From: Fictibacillus gelatini DSM 15865
GTDB taxonomy: Bacteria; Bacillota; Bacilli; Bacillales; Fictibacillaceae
DNA: 64,000 bases
Direction: 5' to 3'
Assembly: GCF_000430745.1 (NCBI RefSeq)
Contig: NZ_AUMP01000002.1
Location: 350,449 to 414,448, forward strand
Positions 34,916-42,786 of this stretch are shown piece by piece. Within the stretch, counting starts at the first letter, position 1. Each line of letters opens with the position of its first letter. The position numbers and the translations under genes were made by a program. Under the pieces are notes generated by a model, which had not been told where the DNA came from, searched no databases, and saw only the letters and a program-made list of their open reading frames with translations.

Positions 34916-35779
34916 TTATTCATTTTCGGTTATGACATATTTTCTAAGGGCGAAGGCTACGCCATCTTCATCATTCGTTAACGTCGTTTGGTGGGCAAGC
35001 TCTTTTATTTCATCGAGCGCATTGCCCATTGCAATGGCTAAGCCGGCTGTTTTCAGCATCGATACATCATTTAAATTATCGCCGATAGCGACTGTGTCCT
35101 TCATCGGAATATTAAAATGGTTGGCCAGTTGAGCTAAGCCGTTTCCTTTTGTCGCATCAATATGGTTGATCTCCAGATTATGATCAGCCGATGAGGTGAC
35201 CGCTAAATTTGGATTTTTCAATAGCGATTTACGCAAATCCTCCATCTTTTTCGTTTGATAAGAGAACGGTAATATTTTAAAAAACTCCAATGATTCGCTC
35301 TTTAAAGCTGCAGCACTGTCAATAGTATTCAATCCAAATTGATGAAGATACATTTTTGCAACATTTTTCAATTCCTCCTCATCCGCTTCCGGATTAGCGC
35401 TTTTAAAGATGTCTAACTCAACGGCAACGCTTTTTTCTCCATTTTTCGGAGCGAATATGCCTTCGTTCGTATAAACATGATAGAAAATTTCTTGTTTCTC
35501 AATCTGGTGTAATATTTCCAACGCCTCGCCATGAATGAGCGGAGTACTGTTGACAATCGCTCCATCCACTGACACAATCGCACCGTTGCCCGCGATGATT
35601 GGACAATCGAGATCCGCCATCTGTAGCAGCCTGCGGACATCATCGATATCCCGTCCTGTGCATATGGATACGACATGGCCTTTTCTTTGCGCTTCCTTAA
35701 TTGCTTTTTTATTTTCACCGCTAATGACGCCTTCTTTTGATAAAAGCGTCCCGTCTAAGTCTATTGCAATTACTTTCAT
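34916..35779 (-). CDS. HAD-superfamily Cof-type phosphatase
   Basis: 287 residues. DLDGTLL (nucleophile Asp), Thr in SICTGRD, Lys region TKGNGLAQL and GDNLNDVSML (acidic pair) define the HAD subfamily IIB (Cof/YidA) sugar-phosphate phosphatases. ATG 35779 lies five bases after GGAGG. It follows the DeoR-family regulator by 16 bases, and the two probably form one operon. Confidence 0.9.
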   Translation of the reverse strand: MKVIAIDLDGTLLSKEGVISGENKKAIKEAQRKGHVVSICTGRDIDDVRRLLQMADLDCPIIAGNGAIVSVDGAIVNSTPLIHGEALEILHQIEKQEIFYHVYTNEGIFAPKNGEKSVAVELDIFKSANPEADEEELKNVAKMYLHQFGLNTIDSAAALKSESLEFFKILPFSYQTKKMEDLRKSLLKNPNLAVTSSADHNLEINHIDATKGNGLAQLANHFNIPMKDTVAIGDNLNDVSMLKTAGLAIAMGNALDEIKELAHQTTLTNDEDGVAFALRKYVITENE

Positions 35780-35795
35780 TTTCTCCTCCATGGTG

Positions 35796-36575
35796 TTAGC
35801 TCTCTTCAGATTTTGAACCCGGAACGATCATCAATTCAATCGAGTAGTTTTCAACTATTTCTTTCATATTTTGATCAATTTTCTCATCGGTTACGACAAT
35901 ATCGATGGCATCTAAGTCACACACTTTTTGAAAAAAAGTTTTATTAAATTTCGTCGAATCCGTAAGAACAATGACTTTGTCCGACCGCTTGATCATTTCC
36001 CGCATGAGATAACCTTCTTCTTCAACCGGAACAGACAGACCTTCGGCTGAAATCCCGCATGCTCCAAGAAAGAGTTTATTCACTTTATAATCCGAAACTT
36101 GTTCAATTGTTCGACTGCCGTATATCGACCGGTGTTTATTGTTTAACGAACCGCCCAATAAATGGATGGTGGTATCTTCTTTTTGACTTAAAATACTTGC
36201 AATATCAATAGAATTGGTAACGACCGTATTGTTTCTACTTGCCAGGTTTTCAGCAACAAATTGAACGGTTGTCGATGCATCTAAAATAATATGGTCTCCA
36301 TCTCGAATGAGCGTAGCCGCAAATTTGCCAATTTGACTTTTTATATGCGAAGCTTTTTTCAAACGCTGCTCATAGTTATGCACTTCATATGTAAATGAAG
36401 GAAGTTTTGCCCCGCCACGTGTACGAACGATCTTTCCCAGCTCTTCCAGCTTCACAAGGTCTCTTCTTGCAGTATCTCTTGAAACATTGTTCATTTCACA
36501 AATCGTTTCAATATCTATCCGGTCATGATTGCTTAAATACTTTAAAATGGCTGTCATCCGTTCATCTTGATACAT
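35796..36575 (-). CDS. DeoR family transcriptional regulator
   Basis: 259 residues: N-terminal DeoR helix-turn-helix (ILKYLSNHDRIDIETICEMN, then NVSRDTARRDLVKLEE) and a sugar-phosphate-sensing C-terminal domain with GGSLNNKHRSIYG. Start ATG 36575 is 8 bases after AAGGAG. Target sugar phosphate unknown; the co-transcribed HAD phosphatase is a likely partner. A direct repeat upstream may be its operator. Confidence 0.9.
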   Translation of the reverse strand: MYQDERMTAILKYLSNHDRIDIETICEMNNVSRDTARRDLVKLEELGKIVRTRGGAKLPSFTYEVHNYEQRLKKASHIKSQIGKFAATLIRDGDHIILDASTTVQFVAENLASRNNTVVTNSIDIASILSQKEDTTIHLLGGSLNNKHRSIYGSRTIEQVSDYKVNKLFLGACGISAEGLSVPVEEEGYLMREMIKRSDKVIVLTDSTKFNKTFFQKVCDLDAIDIVVTDEKIDQNMKEIVENYSIELMIVPGSKSEES

Positions 36576-36600
36576 CGTTTCCACTCCTTGTTAAAAATTA

Positions 36601-36643
36601 TAAGTCAAATTAAGTTATTATGCAATATTTTAAGTGAAATTAA
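36601..36643 (-). promoter_or_regulatory. Direct repeat upstream of the DeoR gene, candidate operator
   Basis: TAAGTCAAATTAA (36601-36613) and TAAGTGAAATTAA (36631-36643), 12 of 13 identical and exactly 30 bp apart, near the promoter. DeoR-family proteins often bind spaced repeats. Confidence 0.4.
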
Positions 36644-36662
36644 TTATTTTTAAGCAAAAGAA

Positions 36663-36690
36663 AAATGGAGTAACATACTCCATCTTTATT
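36663..36690 (-). terminator. Terminator of the 140-aa gene
   Basis: GATGGAGTATGTTACTCCATTTTT on the minus strand (ATGGAGTA/TACTCCAT stem). It overlaps the end of the gene. Confidence 0.7.
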
Positions 36691-37108
36691 CCTTAAGCTG
36701 TTCCACTTTCAATGCGACTGCGGCTGCAATATTTTCGGACCCGTATTGTTTATTTTTAACAAAGATATCTAATTCCTGAATAGCTTTTTGGATCGATGAT
36801 TGACTTGCAGAACGATGGTCTTTTTTTAGCCTGGATTTTATTAGGTTGAACTTTTCGCTTTTCGCAAGGTTCATCCAATCTTGCCCTGTCATCTCATTGA
36901 AATTTCTTTCTAAACGGTGCTCTGACGATTTTGTGGATTTAACGACATAATAGCCCCATATCCATTGTTCAATTGAAAAAAGCAATAAACATAAGAGGAG
37001 AATCATGAAGCCCCCCTCTCTCCAGGCCACTATCTTTCTTATTCTTTTTTCTTTTTTATATTCATGTAAAAAGACAACCACTTTTTTCGCAGTATCCATC
37101 ATTCCCAT
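36686..37108 (-). CDS. Hypothetical membrane protein
   Basis: 140 residues: basic cytoplasmic N-terminus, one membrane segment (GGFMILLLCLLLFSIEQWIW) and a charged C-terminal domain with KSRLKKDHRSASQSSIQKAI. GGAGGGGG lies about 6 bases before the start. Function unknown. Confidence 0.7.
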   Translation of the reverse strand: MGMMDTAKKVVVFLHEYKKEKRIRKIVAWREGGFMILLLCLLLFSIEQWIWGYYVVKSTKSSEHRLERNFNEMTGQDWMNLAKSEKFNLIKSRLKKDHRSASQSSIQKAIQELDIFVKNKQYGSENIAAAVALKVEQLKE

Positions 37109-37235
37109 CAGCCCCCTCCATGAGCTTTTAGAAACTTTAATTGAATACTACTTCCATATAAACCGGTAAAATCCTTCAATAATCCGAGCCTTAAGCACTA
37201 TTTTTTGAATTTTAAGCAATGTTTTTTTAGGTGGA

Positions 37236-37742
37236 TCAATGAAATTCTTTATTATCCAAAACCAGGACTTTTGCCCTTGTTGATTTTGCCATTTTTTTCG
37301 TATGCTCGACAAGCCTGATAATGTTTCGATGTGATTGTTTAGCACCTTTTACGAGTAAGGGAACACCAATTGTATCAACTTTTAACGCTCTTGAGAAAAA
37401 ACCACCAAATGTCATTGCAATCGGCACTGTTGGAGAAGTATTGGAAAAAACGGTCCGTTCATCAATTTCATACCTTTCTTGCAACAACAGATCAATATTT
37501 CGCATTGCGGGAATGACAACATTTGAAGATCCGCGGCCGACCGTATACACTTCATTCCCTTCTTCATCCTCACCGTGAAAAAGAACTTTACCCATATCTG
37601 AATAAGTTAGTTGATTAAAACGATCTAGCGATAATATTTCTTCTTTTGTAGGGACACGATGTATCGGCAATTTATTTAAATGATAGGCTGCAGCAAGTAC
37701 GGAAGAATGGGTACCGCCATAACAGTTATAGATGTAGATCAT
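37236..37742 (-). CDS. DUF3189 family protein
   Basis: 168 residues beginning MIYIYNCYGGTHSSVLAAAY, the DUF3189 hallmark (YNCYGGTHSS). Alpha/beta, P-loop-like N-terminus, function unknown; family members are often near sporulation genes. Start 37742 chosen after AAGGATGAG; the upstream frame lacks a site. Confidence 0.8.
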   Translation of the reverse strand: MIYIYNCYGGTHSSVLAAAYHLNKLPIHRVPTKEEILSLDRFNQLTYSDMGKVLFHGEDEEGNEVYTVGRGSSNVVIPAMRNIDLLLQERYEIDERTVFSNTSPTVPIAMTFGGFFSRALKVDTIGVPLLVKGAKQSHRNIIRLVEHTKKMAKSTRAKVLVLDNKEFH

Positions 37743-38006
37743 ATCTCTCATCCTTATTTTAGTCATTCATTATTATCTCCATTATTTCCATACATTCATC
37801 GTACATACATCTTGAGTTGTTGCATTCAAAAGTTATTTTATGAACCCCTAAACGCCAAACAAATGGCCGAATACTTTAATAGAGAGTCATTCATTTTAGC
37901 AACAATTCCAGTCAAAGTATTCGACATATATCATAACAACCGCTCTTGTTGTCATTGAAGATTCCTAACATCTTAGGGCTATTTGCCTGAATTGGAGGCA
38001 ACAACT

Positions 38007-38156
38007 GTGAAAAAAGGTATAATTATCGAAGTGGGGAAACGGCATCTCATTGTTTTGGCAGAAGGCGGCGAATTTCGTAAACTTAAGAAGAAAAAAAGAT
38101 CATACACGGTTGGAACTTCTATTATCATTCCAATCCAAAAAGTCGTTCACGTTTAA
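38007..38156 (+). CDS. Stand-alone RsgI N-terminal (anti-sigma) domain
   Basis: 49 residues: VKKGIIIEVGKRHLIVLAEG, then GEFRKLKKKKRSYTVGTSII. This matches the ~50-residue RsgI_N domain that binds SigI-type sigma factors, but with no membrane helix or C-terminal domain. GTG start with GGAGG 8 bases upstream. Could be a free anti-sigma or antagonist; no sigI-like gene is in this window. Confidence 0.75.
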   Translation: MKKGIIIEVGKRHLIVLAEGGEFRKLKKKKRSYTVGTSIIIPIQKVVHV

Positions 38157-38167
38157 TTGAAATGGTC

Positions 38168-38207
38168 CTAAACTAAAACCAGGGAGTACACCCTGGTTTT
38201 AGTTTAG
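38168..38207. terminator. Bidirectional terminator
   Basis: 17-bp perfect stem CTAAACTAAAACCAGGG / CCCTGGTTTTAGTTTAG around a 6-base loop; the cotH stop lies in it. Confidence 0.9.
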
Positions 38208-39287
38208 TTCCTTCAGTTCGTCCTTTAAATATTGATTTCTCATTGTAATAAAATCCTCAATAAATTCTGGTTCTTCGTCAAACCAATCAAGGTCGCGGTG
38301 TTTAAACGGGTCTTTGATTACATGATCCCTTAACGATTCATACAATTCAGAAATGAAAGGCCGCATCGCATCAACAGTAAAATGTTCCTCCAACACCTCT
38401 TCCATAATTGTCTGATATTGTTTCCTGAATTCTTTCACATACAATAATCTTGACGTCATTGTATTGTACCCTTTTATCGGTACATAATCATATTCCATTA
38501 TATCTCCATGTACATCTCTTCCCCATGTCGCGTCATAGTCCCACGGAAGAATATGGAACAGTCCGTTTTCTCTGTTTCGATATAATGCATAATTATGAAT
38601 GAATCCATCGAAATTTTGTGTACAAACAACACCCGCAAGCCAACGCAAGTAATTATCCACATTGAACCACTCTTTAACTTTCGCGGGGAACTCTTCTTCA
38701 GAAGCATTCACAATCATTTCCATCAGTCCCTTTAACGCTTCAACATCTTCTTCCGTCCCATACTTTTGCTCATAACCCCATAATAACGATTCTTTTACCT
38801 TTTTCGTAGACGGGCTATACAATGAAAAGTTGGCGTTTTCATCTACCGCATAAAAAATCCCGCCGTCTGGAAGTCCTCTTTTTTCTAAAAACCGTTTATC
38901 TACTGAATCTAAATGCAAATAAATCCCTTGAAAAAACCCATTGATATAAAGCAGCACATGCTGTGAGGATGGCGCTATCGCGCCGATTCTTTCAAAAAAA
39001 TCAAATGACAGCTTATTCCTCATAAAGGATGGATCATTGTATTCAGCGTTAAGATGAATTGCCCTTTCTCCAAAGAATGGTTGATTTTTAGTAAATAGGA
39101 GGTCATAAGACTTTTTTGGAAATGAAAAGATATGTGCTCCTCTTGTCATAATGAGTGTTTCAACCGAGTTTCCATTTACTTTTATATTTCCTTGAATAGG
39201 GTCTATTGCCCATTTTCCTGATTTAATTATTTTTGCTCCTTTAACAGGAACAGACACTTCAAATACCGGCAATTTTTTTTCTGTCAT
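38199..39287 (-). CDS. cotH: Spore coat protein kinase CotH
   Basis: 362 residues, CotH kinase family. FDGFIHNYALYRN and the metal-binding ILPWDYDATWGRD are characteristic. B. subtilis CotH is an atypical protein kinase that phosphorylates CotB and CotG on serines and organises the outer coat. ATG 39287 is six bases after AGGAAGG; the in-frame ATG at 39293 is too close to it. Divergent from a CotG-like gene, as in B. subtilis. Confidence 0.92.
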   Translation of the reverse strand: MTEKKLPVFEVSVPVKGAKIIKSGKWAIDPIQGNIKVNGNSVETLIMTRGAHIFSFPKKSYDLLFTKNQPFFGERAIHLNAEYNDPSFMRNKLSFDFFERIGAIAPSSQHVLLYINGFFQGIYLHLDSVDKRFLEKRGLPDGGIFYAVDENANFSLYSPSTKKVKESLLWGYEQKYGTEEDVEALKGLMEMIVNASEEEFPAKVKEWFNVDNYLRWLAGVVCTQNFDGFIHNYALYRNRENGLFHILPWDYDATWGRDVHGDIMEYDYVPIKGYNTMTSRLLYVKEFRKQYQTIMEEVLEEHFTVDAMRPFISELYESLRDHVIKDPFKHRDLDWFDEEPEFIEDFITMRNQYLKDELKELN

Positions 39288-39457
39288 GAACATCCTTCCT
39301 TTTGAAACTTTAGTTCCATTTCCGTCACTTCATTCGTCTATTTTTCAATGAATGTTTATTTGTCCAGTCCGTTTGCAAAACGGGTGCGTATGATAGATTG
39401 AGAAAAGGGGACACCAAAGGATTCTCTTTTCCAGATTATGTTTGAGGAGGATATTCT

Positions 39458-39886
39458 GTGAGTCATTTTTTCAATGATCCTTGTGAAAGAGAAAGCCGTA
39501 CTAGCAGGAGCCGAAGGAGGACTTCCAGCAGCCGAAGAAGAACTTCCCGTTCAAGCTGTCGGAGAAGTTCTAGGAGAAGCTCTAGAAGAAGACGTACATC
39601 ATCGTCTACATTAGTATGCTGGTGCAAGAGACGCAGCCGCAGGACAACTTCAGGATTTAGAAGAACGTCCAATGTTAGACAGACTTCCAGAGGTAGAAGA
39701 ACAAGCCGGGTGAGACGTACTTCTAACTTTAAAAGAACAAGCTGCTTTAAACGTACTTCTAACTTTAGAAGAACAAGTAGAGTAAGAGGCACATTTGATA
39801 GAAGATTGTTTACTACTTGTAATAAGCGCCGTTCTTCTAACGTTTTTAAATGCACTTGTCGAAAACAACATCGTAAGTTTTTTTAA
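39458..39886 (+). CDS. CotG-like Arg/Ser-rich repeat protein
   Basis: 142 residues, dominated by Arg, Ser and Thr. The first ~50 residues are dense RRTSSS/RRTSRS blocks. From about residue 66 come hexamers: FRRTSN, VRQTSR, GRRTSR, VRRTSN, FKRTSC, FKRTSN, FRRTSR. A few Cys and a basic tail follow. The RRTS core is a plausible CotH phosphorylation site. GTG start at 39458 is 7 bases after GAGGAGG. Position divergent from cotH equals that of cotG, although the repeat differs from B. subtilis CotG. Confidence 0.8.
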   Translation: MSHFFNDPCERESRTSRSRRRTSSSRRRTSRSSCRRSSRRSSRRRRTSSSTLVCWCKRRSRRTTSGFRRTSNVRQTSRGRRTSRVRRTSNFKRTSCFKRTSNFRRTSRVRGTFDRRLFTTCNKRRSSNVFKCTCRKQHRKFF

Positions 39887-39890
39887 ATAA

Positions 39891-39932
39891 AATTCGGTAA
39901 GGAACTTCTTCCTTACCGAATTTCTTGTTTTT
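39891..39932 (+). terminator. Terminator of the CotG-like gene
   Basis: AATTCGGTAAGGAA / TTCCTTACCGAATTT. Confidence 0.9.
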
Positions 39933-40011
39933 TAATAGCGAATGAAGTTTCTTTCTTTGCCGTTATGAGCATACTGAAAGTAATGTGTTATTTGAAAAGG
40001 CGGTCTAAGAC

Positions 40012-40776
40012 TTGAGGCATTATTTATTTTTTTATTTAAAGCTTCCATTGATGATTCGGATCCTGATTATTATCGTTTTATTTATGATCAGTTTCGGGAT
40101 TATTATTCATTTTATTGAACCAAAGACGTTCCCAAGCATTTTTGAAGGAATCTATTGGGCGGTAATTACAGCAGCAACAGTTGGTTATGGCGATTACGCA
40201 CCAACGACAACCATTGGGCGATGGATGGCGATTTTGCTTGTATTATCAGGCGGGGCTTTTATCGTCTTTTTTTTCGGTCATGTTGCTTCCGTTACGTTTA
40301 AAAAACAAAATGAATGGAAGGAAGGAAAAGTGATGTTTACAAAGAAAGACCATTTAATTGTTGTCGGCTATAATGAACGTTCCAAAACAACTATTATGAA
40401 ACTCGTAAATGAACAGCCTTCTCTTCCAATTGTTTTAGTTGATTTCTCATTAAATGAAAACCCATTACCCGATCGAAAGATACATTTTATAAAAGGCAAT
40501 GCCACACATGATTCCGTTCTGGAGAAGGCGAATGTAAAACACGCAAAAATGATTTTAATTACTGCAGATGAAAATTTAAAAGAAGCCGATGCAGATATGC
40601 ATACAGTGTTAAGCATTCTTATTGCCAAAGGATTAAATCCTAACATTTATGCGGTCGCTGAAATTTTAACCGAAGAACAAAAAATGAATTGCATTCGCGC
40701 CGGTGTTGACAAAATGATCGAGACAACCCGTCTTGCGAGCAAGACAATGGTCGACATCCTTAAAGGACACATTTAA
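40012..40776 (+). CDS. yugO: Potassium channel with RCK domain, YugO-like
   Basis: 254 residues: two membrane helices around the pore loop with selectivity filter TVGYGD, then an RCK/TrkA-N domain (HLIVVGYNERSKTTIMKLV). B. subtilis YugO, linked to biofilm potassium signalling, is longer by a C-terminal part (RCK-C) that is missing here. TTG start at 40012 preceded by AAGGCGG. Confidence 0.85.
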   Translation: MRHYLFFYLKLPLMIRILIIIVLFMISFGIIIHFIEPKTFPSIFEGIYWAVITAATVGYGDYAPTTTIGRWMAILLVLSGGAFIVFFFGHVASVTFKKQNEWKEGKVMFTKKDHLIVVGYNERSKTTIMKLVNEQPSLPIVLVDFSLNENPLPDRKIHFIKGNATHDSVLEKANVKHAKMILITADENLKEADADMHTVLSILIAKGLNPNIYAVAEILTEEQKMNCIRAGVDKMIETTRLASKTMVDILKGHI

Positions 40777-40823
40777 ATTGGCCGTTAATGGCGATCCGAA
40801 TTGGCGAAGACAATTCAAAAAGC

Positions 40824-40856
40824 CCGAAGTGCAATCACTTCGGGCTTCTTTTTAAT
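40824..40856. terminator. Bidirectional terminator
   Basis: AAGCCCGAAGTG / CACTTCGGGCTTCTTTTT. Confidence 0.9.
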
Positions 40857-42193
40857 CGTTTTTCAAGCTCTTCTTTTTCTTTTTCAAAACCGGGTTTGCC
40901 TAAAAGGGCAAACATATTTTTCTTATACGCTTCCACACCCGGTTGGTCAAATGGGTTTACCCCTAAAAGATAGCCGCTGATCGCGCAAGCTTTTTCAAAG
41001 AAATAAACCATATAGCCAAAATGGTAAGCTGTCATTTCCGGCAATGTGACGACTAAATTCGGAACACCGCCATCCGTATGGGCAAGAAGCGTTCCTTCAA
41101 ATGCCTTTTTATTGACAAAATCCATCGTTTTGCCCGCAAGAAAATTTAATTTATCGAGATTTTGCGGATCTTCTTCAATTGTTATTTCTCTTCGAGCTTT
41201 TTCTACATTAAGTACGGTTTCAAAAAGGTCACGTCGTCCTTCTTGAACATATTGGCCCATTGAGTGAAGGTCTGTTGAAAAATCAACGGACGCCGGGAAA
41301 ATTCCTTTATGGTCTTTCCCTTCGCTTTCACCAAATAATTGCTTCCACCATTCCGAGACATAATGCAAACCAGGTTCGTAGTTGACCATCAATTCGATCG
41401 TTTTTCCCTTGTTATAAAGGACATTTCGAACGGCCGCATATTGGTAAGCTTCGTTTTCTGAAAGGGCTTCATTGTTGTAGTCCCTGCTAGCATCGGCTGC
41501 TCCTTGCATCATTTCTTCTATATTTACCCCACTGACAGCAATAGGCAACAGGCCAACTGCAGTGAGGACAGAATAGCGTCCCCCGACATCATCTGGAATG
41601 ACAAACGTCTCATATCCTTCTTCATCAGCCAGTGTTTTTAATGCGCCTTTAGCCTTGTCCGTCGTAGCAAAAATTCGCTTTTTCGCCTCTTCTTTTCCGT
41701 ACTTTTCCTCCATAAACGTTTTAAAAATACGGAAAGCAACCGCTGGCTCTGTCGTTGTCCCTGATTTTGAAATGACGTTAAGGGAGACATCTTTTCCGTC
41801 TAAAAGATCGAATAAATCTTTCACGTATGTAGATGAGATATTTTGGCCAGCAAAAATGATTTGTGGTGTTTGGCGATTTTCAAGCATATTGTAGAAGGAA
41901 TGGTTCAACGCTTCAATCGCCGCTCTCGCACCTAAATAAGAGCCTCCAATACCAATTACAATGAGCACATCAGAATCGGATTTAATTTTTTCAGCGCATT
42001 TTTGAATGCGTGAAAATTCGCGCTTATCATAGTTCGCAGGAAGGTCGATCCATCCTAAAAAATCATTTCCCGCACCCGTTTTTTGATGCAAGCTAGCATG
42101 TGCTGCTTGAACTGCATCAGATAAATAAAACACCTCATGCTCGCTCATAAAAGAAAGTGCATTACTGTAGTCAAATCGCAGTTTATTCGACAT
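40835..42193 (-). CDS. pgi: Glucose-6-phosphate isomerase
   Basis: 452 residues. [16 protein letters not shown] and [10 protein letters not shown] are the PGI signatures. Interconverts glucose-6-P and fructose-6-P. Start ATG 42193 eight bases after GGAGGTC; the longer frame would include a stem-loop. Located between yugO and yugI. Confidence 0.96.
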   Translation of the reverse strand: MSNKLRFDYSNALSFMSEHEVFYLSDAVQAAHASLHQKTGAGNDFLGWIDLPANYDKREFSRIQKCAEKIKSDSDVLIVIGIGGSYLGARAAIEALNHSFYNMLENRQTPQIIFAGQNISSTYVKDLFDLLDGKDVSLNVISKSGTTTEPAVAFRIFKTFMEEKYGKEEAKKRIFATTDKAKGALKTLADEEGYETFVIPDDVGGRYSVLTAVGLLPIAVSGVNIEEMMQGAADASRDYNNEALSENEAYQYAAVRNVLYNKGKTIELMVNYEPGLHYVSEWWKQLFGESEGKDHKGIFPASVDFSTDLHSMGQYVQEGRRDLFETVLNVEKARREITIEEDPQNLDKLNFLAGKTMDFVNKKAFEGTLLAHTDGGVPNLVVTLPEMTAYHFGYMVYFFEKACAISGYLLGVNPFDQPGVEAYKKNMFALLGKPGFEKEKEELEKRLKRSPK

Positions 42194-42228
42194 GTATGCA
42201 TGACCTCCAATATGTATTTTTTTCGCAA

Positions 42229-42257
42229 GAAGGTTCTTCACATCGTGAAGAACCTTC
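42229..42257 (-). other. Perfect 13-bp hairpin between yugI and pgi
   Basis: GAAGGTTCTTCAC / GTGAAGAACCTTC around a 3-base loop, without a following T run on the minus strand. It could be an RNA processing or mRNA-stabilising element for pgi, or a weak terminator of yugI. Confidence 0.6.
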
Positions 42258-42270
42258 GAGCTAGATTCGC

Positions 42271-42669
42271 TTATTTCTTTAAGCGTTTATTTAATTGAGC
42301 TTGACGGTCTGTTGATTCTTTCAACCATTCCTTTAATTTGGCTTCTAATGTATTAAAGCCTTTTGAACTATCGTTTGCCGCAGCTGCTTTTTTAGCCGGG
42401 CGACGTTCTTTTTTAGGTCCTGGAGCCGGAGCTTCTTGTGTTTGGCGAATGGAAAGAGAAATCTTTTTGCCCTCTTCGTCAATCGATAAAACTTTTACTT
42501 TAACCGTATCCCCTACCTTAAGAACATCGTTAATATCTTTCACATAGCCATGTGAAATCTCAGAAATATGAATCAACCCCTGGATTTCGTCATTTAAAGC
42601 AACAAATGCACCAAACGGTTTGATACCTGTTACTTTACCTTCTACAATACTGCCTACTTCAAAATTCAT
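42271..42669 (-). CDS. yugI: S1-domain RNA-binding protein YugI (GSP13)
   Basis: 132 residues: one S1 RNA-binding domain (residues ~4-75; [33 protein letters not shown]) and a basic tail. General stress protein 13 of B. subtilis, ribosome associated. Start 42669 after AGGAGTG. Confidence 0.93.
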   Translation of the reverse strand: MNFEVGSIVEGKVTGIKPFGAFVALNDEIQGLIHISEISHGYVKDINDVLKVGDTVKVKVLSIDEEGKKISLSIRQTQEAPAPGPKKERRPAKKAAAANDSSKGFNTLEAKLKEWLKESTDRQAQLNKRLKK

Positions 42670-42786
42670 GAAAACACTCCTAACTATTTTTTAACTTATT
42701 AATTATAACATAAACACTTGAGAAAACAAAATGAGACAAATGGAGTGTTTTTCCCATTTAGAGAAATATACACAGATCTTCTAACA

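Noticed and set aside
39463..39855. Leu-rich open frame opposite the CotG-like gene
   Set aside because: Arg/Ser-rich coding on the plus strand automatically gives a Leu-rich minus frame. It has no ribosome site.
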